Assembly: GCA_029961685.1 (NCBI GenBank)
Contig: JARWKL010000012.1
Location: 19,639,227-19,703,226, forward strand
Reading direction: 5' to 3'
Length of the DNA: 64,000 nt
DNA from: Aristolochia californica
Taxonomy: Eukaryota; Streptophyta; Magnoliopsida; Piperales; Aristolochiaceae
In this document: one piece after another, positions 48,224 to 59,983 of the stretch
How the letters are laid out: each line of letters opens with the position of its first letter
How positions within the stretch are numbered: position 1 is the first letter of the stretch
Notes under the pieces: generated by a model
Databases searched by the model: none
What the model was told of the DNA's origin: nothing
The model's input: the letters and a program-made list of their open reading frames with translations, nothing else
Program-made: the position numbers and the translations under genes

Positions 48224-49692
48224 CTATAACAACTTCATATCCAATGCATTACGAATCCAGTGATACCTCACATCAATATGTTTGGATGTCGAATGAAAGG
48301 TTGAGTTCTTATTGAGATGGATGACATTCTGACTGTCACAATAGAGAATATACTTCTCTTGTTTCTGACCCAATTCTTCTAAGAGCTTCTTCATCCATAT
48401 CAACTCTTTGCTTGCTTCAATTATGGCAATATACTCAATTTCTGTGGTAGACAAAGCAACACATTTCTATAGTTTGGATTGCCAAGACACAACTCCCCCT
48501 GAATAAGTAATCAAGGACCTTGAAGTGGACTTTCTGGAATCAATGTCACCAGCCATATCTGCATATGTAAACTCTTCAAGTATAGGTTTACCATTTCCAA
48601 AGCACAAGCATACTTTGGAAGTACCTCTGAGGTATCTCAAAATCCACTGTACTACATTCCAATGCTCTTTTGCTGGATTTGAGGGGAAGCGACTGACTAC
48701 TCCAAATGCTTGAGCTATATCTGGCCTCGTGCATACCATTGCGTACATTAGACTACCCACAATTGAGGCATATGAGACTCTTGACATATATTCATTCTCT
48801 CTATTTGTAGAAGGACTTTGTTTCGTGCTCAACTTAAAATGAGTAGCAAGAGGAGAGCTAACTGTCTTAGCTTTATTCATATTGAATCTGCTAAGTACTT
48901 TGTCAATATAATGCTCTTGTGACACACACAACTTCTTCTCTTTTCTATCTCGATAAATTCGGACACCAAGAATTTACCTTGCTGCCCCAAGTCTTTCATA
49001 GCGAAGGATTAGTTTAACTGCTTCTTCAGATTTTCAATTTTTGAAGAATTCCTGCCCACAATCAACATGTCATCAACATAAAGTAGAAATATTATGAAGT
49101 CATCATCACAAATTTTTGCACAAATACACAATGGTTGGAGGTGGTCTTCTTGTAGCCTTGCTCTTCCATAACTGACTCAAATTTCTTACACCATTGTTTG
49201 GGTGTCTGCTTTAGACCACATAAACTTTTCTTTAGACGACACACAATCTTTTTTTCCTTTCACCCTGAAACCTTCTGGTTGCTCCATATAAATCTCTTAC
49301 TCTAAACCACCATGTAGGAAGGCAGTTTTCACATCCATTTATTCAATTTCTAAGTCTAGGCTAGCTGCTAAACCAAGAACCAAACGGATGAAGGACATCT
49401 TCACAACTGGAGAGAAGATCTCATCAAAGTCGATACCTTTTCGTTGACTAAATCCCTTAACAACCAATCTAGCTTTGTATCATAGTCGGGAAGTGTGTTT
49501 ATCTTGCTTCAATCTATAAACCCACTTGCTCTTCAGAGCTTTTTTGCCTTTAGACAATGCTACTAGTTCAAAAGTGTGATTGTCATGCAATGACTGCATC
49601 TCATCTTGCATGACATCAACCCATTCTGCCTTATGTGCATCTTTTATAGCTTTTGCATAACACCCAGGCTCTTCCCCATCAGTCATTAACAC
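48224..49692 (-). pseudogene. Copia-2 reverse transcriptase and RNase H remnant
   Basis: RT start EWVDVMQDEMQSLHDNHTFEL and KSKWVYRLKQD (49692-49480), then in shifted frames CRLKKSLCGLKQ (about 49220) and the VDDM box (about 49070). RNase H: VSYASIVGSLMYAMVCTRPD (48790), FTYADMAGDIDSRKSTSR (48560) and STTEIEYIAIIEASKEL (48450). Multiple frameshifts. Confidence 0.88.
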
Positions 49693-50075
49693 ATACTCAT
49701 ATGTAGAATACTGAGTGGAAGGATGTCAGTCTTTGATAGACCTCCTGAGTGGAACATTTGGTTGCATATGTGATCCTGACAACTGATCAAGGGTCTCATT
49801 CTGTAAGGGAGCATCTGCATCACTTGGACTCTGTTGGTCATCTTGAGTAACATGTTCAACCGGCGCTTGCAAATCAGTCAATCGAACCATCATTGCACCA
49901 TATCACTACTTTATCTGTCTTCTCAATATCTTGTATGGTTTGATCTTCAATAAACACAACATCACGGCTTCTCACTAGTTTCTTATCAACTGGATCATAT
50001 AATTTTTACCCAAACTCATCCAGGCCATAACCTAGAAAGATGCATTGTCGGGTCTTCACATCGAGCTTAAATCTC

Positions 50076-52050
50076 TCATCCTTTGGAATATGCAAATGCT
50101 TTACAACCAAAGATACATAAGTGATCATAGGTAGCATCCTTACCAGTCCAAACTCTATCTGGTACATCAAACTGAAGTGGAACACATGGTGTCATATTAA
50201 GAACATGTACAACTGTATTCAAAGCCTCACTCCAAAAAGATCCAGGCAATTGTGCCTGTGAAAGCAAACATATCTCTCAATCAGTGTTATATTCATTCTT
50301 TCAGCTAAGTCATTCAACTGAGTCTTCAGAGGTGTCTTTTGATGCCGAATACCTTGCTGTCTACAATAATCATCAAATGGGCTTGAATATTCTCCCCTGT
50401 TATCAGTTCGGATGCACTTACGCTTCTTTCCAGTCTGCTTCTCAACTAAGGCCTGAAACTGTTTAAACATTTCCAATGCTTGATCCTTTCTTTTCAAGAT
50501 ATAAACCCAAAATTTCCTTGAATGATCATCTATGAAGATCACAAAATACAAATAAGCACCAAGTGTTTTTGTCTTCATAGGACCACAAACATTTGAATAA
50601 ACTAGATCGAGTATACTTGACTTTCTTGAAGGAGGAGAACTTTTGAAGGAAACTATATTTTGCTTCCCTGCCAAATAGTGAGTACACTTTTCAAAGATGC
50701 ACTCTTCATTCTAGACAGAAAGTTCTTTTTAGCCAATATTGCCAAGCCTTTCTCACTCATGTGGGCAAGTCTTTGATGCCACAATTGTACAGTGAGCTCA
50801 TTCTCCATAACATTAATAATACTACTAGAGAGTTTTGCTTGTAGCATGTAAAAATTTGAAACCTTCTTGCCTCGAGTTATAACCATAGCTCCCCTTGTAA
50901 GCTTCCATTGCCCATTACAAAATGTGTTGCAATACCCTTCATCATCAAGTTTACTTTTAGAAATCAAGTTCAAACGAATATCAGGAATGTGCCGCACATC
51001 TTTAAGAACAAGCATCGTGACGTTATTAGTTTCCAATCACACATCTCCAATGCCAGTAATTTTAGCCAAGCCACCATTGTTATCTTTACTGTGCAAAAAT
51101 CACCAAGAACATAGTTTGTGAAGAAATCCTTTCTGGATGTAGCATGAATTGAGGTACCACTATTAATCACCCAGCTAGTTTCATGAGAAACAATGTTTAC
51201 AACATCATTTTCATCACAAACAATGAAGAAGTCTCCACTAGTAGTGGTGGCAACTTGATCATCCTTCTTTTCATCAATATCCTTCTTCTCTTTCCCTTTC
51301 TCCTGTATTCTCTCTTCATTTTTCTACAATATTTCTTGATATGCCCTTTCATGCCACAATGATAACACTCACCACTAACAAACTTGTTTGACTTGCTTCT
51401 ACCTTTATCTCTGTTATTCGGACCTCTATTTTCACTCCTCCCCCTCTTTTCTATAAACAAGACCTCTAACTGCGAAGAGGAACCCTGTGATTTTCTTCTC
51501 ATTTCTTCATTCAAAACACTGCTTTTAGTTAGATCCATATTGATTACACCATCTGAAGTTGAGTTAGATAATGACATTCTAAATGTCTCCCAAGAGTCCG
51601 GCAATGTACCAAGCAAACACAAACCATGTATCTCATCGTCGAACTTGATACCCATTCCAACCAACTGATTAATTATTCTTTGAAATGTGTTCAAATGATC
51701 TGTCAACGGAGTTCCATCTTGGTATATCAAAGACAACAAATATTTGATCAGATACATTTTATTGTTTCCAATCTTTTGAGTATATAATTGTTCCAGTTTA
51801 TTCCAGAGTGTACGTGCATGTGTTTCCCACTAATATGGTTCAAAACATTATCATCTACCCATTGTCTGATGTACCCACAAACTTGTCTATGTTGCAAGTT
51901 CCATTCTTCATCAGATTTATTTTCAGACTTCTCAATAGCAAGCATCGTTAGATGAAATTGCTTCACAAATAAAATCTCTTCCATTTTTTCTTTCCAAGTA
52001 TGATAATTAGAACCATTCAAAGTAATCATTCTACTCAAATTAGCTTCCAT
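50076..52050 (-). pseudogene. Copia-2 gag-protease-integrase remnant
   Basis: Gag starts at 52050 (MEANLSRMITLNGSNYHTW), shifts frame near 51755, and includes LGTLPDSWETFRMSLSNS and the CCHC knuckle CYHCGMKGHIKKYC (about 51380). Protease has INSGTSIHAT, with Asn replacing the catalytic Asp. GAG-pre-integrase LWHQRLAHMSEKGL, integrase SNVCGPMKTKTLG, FIDDHSRKFWVYI, IRTDNRGEYSS. Stops between blocks. Confidence 0.88.
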
Positions 52051-52081
52051 TATTCAACACAAAGTATTGAACGACTATAAC

Positions 52082-52096
52082 CCCGCTTTGATACCA
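52082..52096 (-). other. Copia-2 primer-binding site
   Basis: On the minus strand TGGTATCAAAGCGGG, complementary in type to the initiator tRNA-Met 3' end with one change from TGGTATCAGAGC, three bases inside the 5' LTR. Confidence 0.8.
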
Positions 52097-52099
52097 CTT

Positions 52100-52773
52100 T
52101 GTTGGGAGAAAATTTAATAGTGAATTGGAATAACCAAATCAATTATTAAACAACGGAAATAATACTCTCCCACTTTGTGTGAATGTGTGGGGAAATAATT
52201 TAATAAAAAAAATCACACACACACAAAGAGCCAAGAATTTTTTACGTGGAAAACCCTTCAAAGCAAAGGGAAAAACTAGGGGACCTAGTCCAGTTAAAAC
52301 TCCCACTATCAACAATCATGTCTACACAAATTTTATCTCTAGATAACACTATATGCATACAATCGACAATAATCTCAAGAAAAACACTTTCTTGGCAAGC
52401 AAACAATGTAAGAGAAGAGACTTCACCTAAGAAGATACGGTACTGTTCATGGTTACAAACACAAAAAATATTGCTCTAAATCCGATCTCCACCATTCGGA
52501 TTGCAGAGCCTTGAGTCATGAAAGTGTGTGCAAAATTTCAGATCGGTCAGACCACAGGCGACACCGATCAGAATGTTTGACGGAAACTGTATTACCTGCT
52601 CTGTTTTGACAACCTCTTTGTATTCTCCTTCTCTCACGCACTCTCTTTTTGCCTAATGACAACAACACTTAGGTTTTAGTAAACCTAAATAAGTTGGCCC
52701 TAAACCATATCTCCATGTGGCCTTAATGGACCCACATGGGCCATCCTCCATATAGGAGGGAACCCACACAACA
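52100..52773 (-). repeat. Copia-2 5' LTR
   Basis: 674 bases, TGTTGGG...CACAACA. Differs from the 3' LTR by many substitutions and an indel of about 24 bases. Confidence 0.9.
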
Positions 52774-53626
52774 TAACCTAGGTTTTCACAAAATTGAACC
52801 TTGAGGAGCTCAAAATCATAAGAAAAAGTTGGACAAACTTACCTTTTAGGTCAAACTTCTTCCTTTGGCAACACCAAAAATTGGTTACAACCGGTGAGAG
52901 ACGAAGACACTGAGGAATAGGGTAGAATGAGATCTGGTGAGGAAGAAAATTGGTATCATAGTCGGCAGACTGCATCACCGATTTTTCTCTTGAAAGTTTC
53001 GGAAGAGACTTTCTAAGACTTTTCATTTCAATTTCAAAAGACAACGGAATCTAAACAAAGCTCCCCTCTTGTTGCCGAGTCCTGAAAGGCGAAAGGGGTT
53101 TATTTAGTAACCGAGTTGGTTCACAAGCTCGGGAACCGAATCATGACTTACTCGATTTTAGCTCGCTTCCTTAAAAGAGCATGAACCGCTGCTTGAATTC
53201 GATTCGAAATGCTTTCGAATCGAGCCAAACTGAGTGGGATCCGAGTCGAGTTCGAGCTATTCACAAACTGGGTCAGTTCAATGCCACCCCTATATGCAGG
53301 GCAACAGTCTAATAGAGAATTAAGACTTGTTCTCTAAGAGGCACACTCAATACAAGATACCTATGCATGGCCATAACGTGCTACCCTGATGGAACTCACA
53401 TGCAAGATTAACACTTAGTTGTTTAGCTATTCTCAAAGCCTACAAATAAAGTCCAAGTTCAAGATTCGTTCAGTTTGGATCGATGTAGGTGGAAAAAATT
53501 CTAACTAGATGTAGGTTTAAGTCTAAAAGACACCTATCATCAAAACCTATAGTATACTGATTGCTTGAACCTTGTCTAATCTAATCATACCACGGTTTTC
53601 AATTTTTAAAAACGGTGGAAAATGTC
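52774..53626. other. Intergenic with hAT-MITE-like block
   Basis: No gene recognised. 53085-53300 is rich in GAGTCGAG/CGAGCC motifs and ends TGCCACCCCTA, the inverse of the AGGGGTRGCA start seen at 13848. Confidence 0.4.
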
Positions 53627-53920
53627 AGTGTTTTTAAAAAAATAGAAGGCTTGCATGTGTAAAACAAGTATGTACTCATGCCTAATTTTGTTGGTTAGAG
53701 TGTTGTATAAAAATGCCAAGGTCATAGGTTCAAGACCTGCTTGAACCAAAGACATGTATTTTCATTTAATTCTATTTCCTTTAGTTCCACAATGCTAAAA
53801 GTAATGGGTACTTATTGGATTAAATACAAATATCCTACTTTCCTCCGGGGTCTATATGTCACATGTTGTCGTTAGATGGAAATAGTTATAGATCTTAATA
53901 TCAAAATAAGTTTGACCAAC
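53627..53920 (+). repeat. Fragment of copia-3-type LTR with tRNA-like segment
   Basis: Starts TGTCAGTGTTTTTAAA and matches 29344-29640. The tRNA-like part (about 53690-53747) has TTGGTTAGAGTG (A-box-like) and GGTTCAAGACC (B-box-like, 53727-53737). 3' truncated. Confidence 0.6.
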
Positions 53921-54620
53921 GACAAGTTAGGCAATGACGGCAAGATCATTGTTTTAATGGTTAAAAGTTGGAATGTCTTACTTTCATTAGAATATACTTA
54001 GAAGTCTAATCATTGATTTATTAAAAACATACTAATACTATGAGTTCTCAGCCATGCCTTCAATTTTCTGAGTGTCATCTCTTCTTCTCTCTTTTGTATC
54101 TGTTCTCAAGTTCCAGTCCGATCCACTGTTTTCTGGTGGTCTTGATCCATGGTCTATCGATGTTGTCGAACTCCGGGCAACTGCATCAGACTTCTCATCA
54201 GATTTTCCTGCCGGCGGCAGTATGTTCTTTCCCAACAAGCGTAAGTGGCCAGTACATCAGGGATTTTAACTTGTGCAACTTGGAAGTCTCCGAGATGCGA
54301 CAACTCCCAGGGGCGGCAATGAAGTCGAGAGACCCAGAAGTTGGACATTACCAAGGATTCCTTTCTGAATCCGATCCATCCGCCAATTGAAACCTCCTGC
54401 TAACAAGATTCGCAAATCCATTAGTCGAAACCGAATGGAGAGACCTGCTATTCGTTCGTCATTTTCTACAATCCATGATCCTCTCCTATTTGAAGTTCTG
54501 GAAGGGTTTCTGCCCTCTCCATGTGCTCTTAGGATAAAAAACGCTTTTCATTTTTTATTCTTTTAATTCACAAAGTCTAAGAAAAGGAAATTCTTCGTTT
54601 ACCATTTGCAGCGTTGAATA
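53921..54620. other. Upstream region of DODA-G
   Basis: Two overlapping open stretches of about 66-116 codons around 54040-54390 on either strand show no family resemblance. No supported gene. Confidence 0.4.
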
Positions 54621-54761
54621 GATCTACTTTTTGACCAACCGAGCCAGTTAACGCGGTGAAGGAAAGCTTTGGTTAGGAGTTGGATTGGCTGTCCTCTTCT
54701 CCATTGGTATCTATATTAAGCGAATTCCCTTTTCTTTCCTCCCTGCAGAAATCAAAGCGCC
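54621..54761 (+). promoter_or_regulatory. DODA-G promoter
   Basis: W-box core TTGACC at 54631 followed by AACCGAGCCAGTTAACGC, matching the CTTGACCAACTGGCTCAAG core of the other DODA promoters; CCATTGG at 54701 and TATA (CTATATTAAG) at 54711-54720, about 45 bases before the ATG. Only one W-box is kept here, versus three in the array copies. Confidence 0.6.
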
Positions 54762-56246
54762 ATGGACACTTTCTTCATCAGTCACGGATCCCCAACTCTG
54801 TCGATCGACGAGTCAATTCCGGCGAGGCATTTCTTGAAGTCATGGCAGGCGAAAATATTGGCGACGAAGCCCCGAGGTATTGTCATAATCTCCGGCCACT
54901 GGGAGACGGCGGAGCCCACTGTCAACGTCGTCGATCGGAACGATACCATCTACGATTTCTACGGGTTCCCTAAGCCCATGTATCAGGTTTGATATTCTAA
55001 ACCCTTTTTTTCTTTCCTGATCTCTTTCTGTTTTTACTTGTCCATGTTTGAAATTTTGAGCAGCTTTCAAGATTGTGTTTTCGTTGAAAAGGGATTTGAT
55101 GATAACCAAGTAAAATTTTGACAAATTGAGATTTATCTTTGCATTTTGTCGGAAATTGAAGGCTGTTGTTTATCTGGGAATGATTTGGATAGTTTCTGCT
55201 GTTGCTCTTCTTTTCCTTATCGATCATGGTAATCGATTATGAGTTTATCCACAGCCGACTCTGATTCTTAATTAGAGACAGAAGATTCTCATATAAAAAT
55301 TTACAAAATGTTTTCTAACCAATTCTGTAAAAACCGGACCACCGTCGGCCGTCGGCAGCCGACTCAGACAGATATCAGGCTCCCACATAGTCCTCAATAC
55401 CCCTGCCCTGCCCGGCGATTGAGTCGGATCAGAACCCATCATTTCACCACCGGTCAAGTTTTATAACATTAAAAACAAAAATTCAAACTTTTGATTTGGA
55501 AATTAGTTACCCATGGCTTAATTTTCTTTCCCTCAAAGCTATCATTTACTATTAAAAATCAACATTACAAGTCTTTCATTTTGACTAATAAACATGGCGT
55601 GTCTGCAGCTCAAGTATCCGGCGCCGGGTTCCCCGGAACTGTCAAAGGAAGTTGTGCAATTGTTGACCAGGGGTGGATTCAAGAAAGTGAAGGAAGACAA
55701 GCGCCGCGGGCTGGATCACGGCGCCTGGGTCCCGTTGATGCTCATGTACCCAGAAGCCGACATTCCCGTCGTCCAGCTCTCCATCCAAACAAACCGCAAC
55801 GGAACCCATCACTACAATATGGGCAAGGCCCTAGCTCCTCTCCGGGACCAAGGGATCCTCATCATCGGCTCCGGCAGTGCCACCCATAATCTGCGAATGA
55901 TCGGACATGACGACGGACCCCTCGTTCCTTGGGCGCTCGCCTTTGATACATGGCTCAAGGAAGCACTCGTTGATGGACGGTAACAGTTCGCCCATCTCTC
56001 GCTGTAACACTTTGAATTTGTTTCTTCCTATTGATTTATTCCTTGTGTTTCAGACACGAGGATGTGAACCAGTACGACGTTAAAGCGCCGGCAGCGAAGC
56101 TGGCACATCCGCGGCCGGACCATTTCTACCCTTTGCACGTTGCGTTGGGAGCAGCCGGCGCAAAGGCGAAAGCGGAGCTCATCCACCATAGCTGGTCTTT
56201 TGGTTCTCTCTCTTATGCTTCCTACCGTTTCACCACTGCTCAATGA
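54762..56246 (+). CDS. LigB-type extradiol dioxygenase, DODA-like (DODA-G), complete
   Basis: Three exons: 54762-54986, 55609-55979, 56054-56246, with canonical introns (CAG/GTTTGA..GCAG/CTC; CG/GTAACA..TTTCAG/ACACG). 262 residues, the normal family length. Metal/catalytic histidines: ISHGSPT (8), GHWET (46), SATHNL (168), DHFYPLH (222); also LDHGAWVPL. Clearly diverged from DODA-A (for example [15 protein letters not shown] versus [15 protein letters not shown]) but same exon lengths. Would cleave a catechol ring next to a hydroxyl; native substrate unknown. Not embedded in the duplicated unit and has no visible lesion, so it may be the ancestral-type copy. Confidence 0.95.
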
Positions 56247-57590
56247 TCGGCAAAAATCATGTATTACTGTCCTAATAAATCCTGATTGTTTGCTCCGCCG
56301 GTGTGTATAGGATTGGTTATGTGCTAATAAAGCCATTAGTTGCTCGAGGTTTATATTTTCGATTTTGGTTTTCCAGGGTCGCTGGTCGTAACTATCTATT
56401 ACATCTAGGCTCCTGCATTCTAAAAATAGGAGATTCGCATGATTATAATAAGCACGATAGTCGCATGATTATAATAAGCACGATAGTGCACTTCATATTT
56501 AGAAATACGATTTTCACAAGTAGAACTTGCATATGTTCGGGCCGAATTTGATTTAAATATTTTAAACTTGAGTTCGAGTCTAATAATTTTAACCGAGCTC
56601 TTTCAACATTCATTTAAAACTTTTCAAAAAATACATGTCAAATAATTTGTATATAAAATTAGGCATATATTTTAAATAAAATTGGGAATGACCTCTACTT
56701 AAAATTGGGCATAAGGGTGACATCGAAACTAGCTGAGTCTGAACCTTGTTCAAGCCAAGCTTGATTTAAATATTTTGAACTCGAGCTCGACCGATCCTAG
56801 CCTTGAACCTAAATTTGTAATCGAACTCGAGCTTAATAATTTTAACTGAGTTCGAGCTCAAGCACTAGCTGAGTTCAAACTTAGCCTTTTAATACTCTAT
56901 ATAAAATATATGTCAATTAAATTATATATAAAATTATGCATACATTTTAAAAAAGGAATGCTAGGGGAGGTTCAGGATTGAATTTCAATAATGGATTAGA
57001 ACGCACCAATATTAAATTTTTTTACTCCAAATGTTGTCTAACTTATTTTATAATTTTTGAATCTGGCCATAAATTTATTATGACCTCCTTAGTGCCCCTA
57101 GTTGAAATTTTATATTCTAGGAAAAACTAGAATATTTTTCCTATGATACATATTTCTGAAAAAACCTTTAAATAAAATTCTATTACTATTAGTGACTTAT
57201 TAGAAAATTACAAGAAATATTTTAAAATTTTCTTAGGAAAGTTAAATGGAGCTCTTATTGCCTCTTATAGGGAAATAAATAAAAAATAATAATCAATCTA
57301 ATATATTACTATATATATCGATACATTTTTAATCACATAAAATGTCAAACAAAAAATTGCTATGAAAATTGCCTCATGCTAAAAGTATTAAAGCATCAAC
57401 TGTCAAATACTTATTCAAAAATTTTCTATACGGTTTTCTTGCCCATTTTGCAGGAAAATCTTACTTAGAAAATTATATGATTTTTTAATAAGAATTTTCA
57501 ATTAGAAAAATGTTTACAAAAACCATGAGATACTAATAGTCCCTAGAAACTTATTTCTACTAAAATGTATTTTCAATTTTTTTAAGAGCC
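56247..57590. other. DODA-G 3' flank and AT-rich intergenic
   Basis: TGCTAATAAAGCC at about 56321 is the family poly(A)-signal region. A 27-base direct repeat (ATGATTATAATAAGCACGATAG) occurs at 56439 and 56465. 56530-56890 holds two GAGCTCGA-rich MITE-like blocks. The rest is AT-rich with no gene. Confidence 0.45.
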
Positions 57591-57686
57591 ACGAGGAAGG
57601 AGAGTTTAAGAAAAAGTTTTTTTTTTCACTTTATGATCTCGCACGTGCAAAATCATCTTCATGCGAGAGAAAAAAATCTTTGCACG

Positions 57687-57724
<38 letters not shown>

Positions 57725-58250
57725 GGGTTGCAGGGGTTTGCGCGAGTTTCTGGTTTTTCGCCAAGACGAGGAACGACGTCGAGGGAAAAGCTTCTAGCGG
57801 CGCCGGCGATTGTCGGGATAATAGCTAGACGGAGGGGGCGATGGAAACAAAGGCGAAGGCAGACGAGGGGGAAGAAATCGAGCGACGGAAAGGCAGAATG
57901 CGGCCGGCGAGGCAGCTATCGACGGCGACAAAGGTGGCCACAGCAGCTGCCGAATGGGCTCGGCGGTGACGAGGGGAGGAAATTTTTTCCCCCTCGCTCT
58001 CGCTCCCGCTTTGCTCAGCACTCCGGTCCAGCTCCTCGGTCCTGAATCTCGCGTCGCTCGTTAAATTAATGAGCTGGCTGGCGAGCTTTCGAGCCAAACC
58101 TTGATTCTGTCGAGCTCGGCTTGTTAATTTAAAGGAGCCGATCCCGGATCGAGATTCGGGTATACCGAATCTAACCGATCAGAATCGATCAGAGCTCAAG
58201 CCGCTCGCGAGCCGGCTCGGTTTGAAGCCACCCCTATTCACAAGGGTCTT
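57591..58250. repeat. Poly-G tract and GC-rich island with MITE-like end
   Basis: 33 consecutive G at 57691-57723, then about 330 bases unusually GC-rich for this window (57724-58060), then a GAGCTCGG/GAGCCGG-rich block ending GCCACCCCTATTCAC at 58247. Open frames on both strands here are compositional and show no known domain. Possibly one hAT-type non-autonomous element with captured GC-rich sequence. Confidence 0.4.
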
Positions 58251-58497
58251 CTTCTCCATGATGCGACGGCCTCCGCCGCCGAGATGCATGAAGTATGGGT
58301 TTGCGTATTTGCTGGACTTTTAGCGGCTGAAAGTGGTATTGGGGAAGCTCTAGCTTTTCCATCTTTTTGTTAGATTATATAAGAAATTGTAGTTTGATTA
58401 TAATTCTAAGGAGTTCTATTTGGAATGTCTTAGTTTCAGTGGGATTGTATTCACATTCAGATTGTAGTCGGGTTTATGTAAACCATGAAAACTTCAA

Positions 58498-59204
58498 TGT
58501 TGGAAATAAATAATGCAAACTCACATAACATAAATAAACCTAAATTAAATCTAGAGCCGATGTGTACCTTTTGTTGATTTGTTTTACTAATCAAACATAA
58601 AATATTTAAATAATTAAATAATACCTCTATTAGACCCAAAGCGTGTATTCACTATCTTCGAAAGAGATTCACTTCCTAAAATGCAATGGATGTTGACAAT
58701 CCTGTCCCAAGATACAACGAACCTTTCTACACTCTTAGACGCGCACAGTGTTAAGCAAACCCATAAACTCTATAGAACCTTTTCTGACTACTTGAAGTGG
58801 ATCGAATGGAGGATATTTCAAGAACATTGGTATTTCTCTCAGGATTATAGAACATTTTGACTCTTCTGGGAAAACCCACCTCTTGATCTAACCATCCAGA
58901 TTTGTATTGTTTTGATCTAACTGTTCAGATCTATAATAGATTGATCCGATAGTTTAGATCTATAATTGTTTCCATCCAATGGCTTTGATCTTGATACAAA
59001 CACATGTGTGAACATGTGTTATAGACCACACATGTGCAAGACCACACGCACATGTGAACATGTGCATATGTGTGTCTGACAAAGAAAATAAAGGTACTTG
59101 GTCCATGTAGGTCTCGAACCTGCGACCTTTGCACATCAGATGACACTCTTGACTAACTGAGCTATAGACACACGTGCGTACCTTTTATTTTAAAAACTCG
59201 GACA
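58498..59204 (-). repeat. Solo LTR of copia-3 family with tRNA-Ile-like segment
   Basis: Reverse-complement match to 29344-30152: TGTCC...CCAACA termini, shared GTGAATACAC and GGTACACATCG blocks. No internal region on either side. Flanks TTCAA and CTTAA only partly match as a target duplication. Confidence 0.65.
59100..59167 (-). other. tRNA-Ile-like sequence inside LTR (not a functional tRNA)
   Basis: Minus strand has A-box TAGCTCAGTTAG and B-box GGTTCGAGACC at correct spacing, with AAGGTCGCAG before the B-box and ending ATGGACCA, as in plant tRNA-Ile(AAU). The acceptor and anticodon stems do not pair, so it is a tRNA relic. Confidence 0.6.
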
Positions 59205-59983
59205 CTTAACTACCTGGTTCCAATCCATTAGCTTCATGGGCAAGTCTGGCTCATCAATGTGAAGGGCCACGAGGGAAGATGAACTCTCAGTGCATCTTTC
59301 TCGTCTGGGTCAACCATTATCAACTGCTTGATGACCTGCTTGATAGAGATAAAGATAAAAAAGGTAATTAAAACATAGACAGACTCAAATTTTAAGTGGT
59401 TGAAACATAGAAAGACTCAAATTGTAGAGTTTTAAAAGCAATGAAAATGTGTTGTAATTCTATAAATATTGCATACCTGATCAATGAAAGGTACAACAAA
59501 ATCATTCTACATTCCAAAATTCAATATGATGTCAGAGCACTCGATCAACAATCCTTACTCTTTTCCTTTCTCAGAAACCCATCAGAGCTTGATTTGTAAT
59601 CCTTTCTTGAAGCCATCGTCATCGCCACTTCATCCTTTCTCCCTGTCTCACCTCCATCATTGCCTTCTCCAACAGCCATCACCACCAACCTCCGCTTGTC
59701 GCACCTCCAGAATGACACCTCTCACCGGTGGGCTCTTTCTCTCCCCGTCGAGTCACACTGGTGCATCAGCCGTCAGATGTCGAGTCTTTCCTGTAACCAC
59801 CGCTCTCAATCCCCATAGGATCTCACCGATGCCACGTCGCACATGAATTTTCCTCAGTTAGAGCAGCTTGACCTTTCCGACACTCACCTGATTCATAGCG
59901 ATGTCATCGTCGACCCAGAATCTCTTCCTATCGTCGCCCCTCGTTCTTCTAACTCCTCTTTCGTCGCCATTGATTTCATCGAA
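59205..59983 (+). other. Possible LTR/leader remnant
   Basis: TATAAATATTG at about 59460 and a degenerate primer-like ATGATGTCAGAGCA at 59526 suggest the end of an old LTR; a C-rich leader follows. Open frames at 59484-59846 and 59843-60328 match no family I recognise. Confidence 0.35.

Larger units (their letters stand above)
47443..52773 (-). mobile_element. Copia-2, full-length dead Ty1/copia element
   Basis: 5331 bases between LTRs 47443-48092 and 52100-52773, flanked by TAACT and TAACC (near-perfect 5-base target duplication). Primer site on the minus strand TGGTATCAAAGCGGGG next to the right LTR; polypurine tract GGAAGGGGGAGAGT next to the left LTR. All pol domains are present in order but broken by many stops and shifts. 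Confidence 0.92.

Noticed and set aside
54040..54390. 116-codon open frame upstream of DODA-G
   Set aside because: No recognisable domain, overlapping open frames on the opposite strand, no promoter or conserved counterpart.
57680..58045. 121-codon frame beginning in the poly-G run
   Set aside because: Gly run is a homopolymer artefact of the G tract and the rest is compositionally driven; opposite-strand frames are equally open.
59100..59167. Functional tRNA-Ile gene
   Set aside because: A- and B-boxes are good but acceptor and anticodon stems do not pair and it lies inside a repeated LTR.
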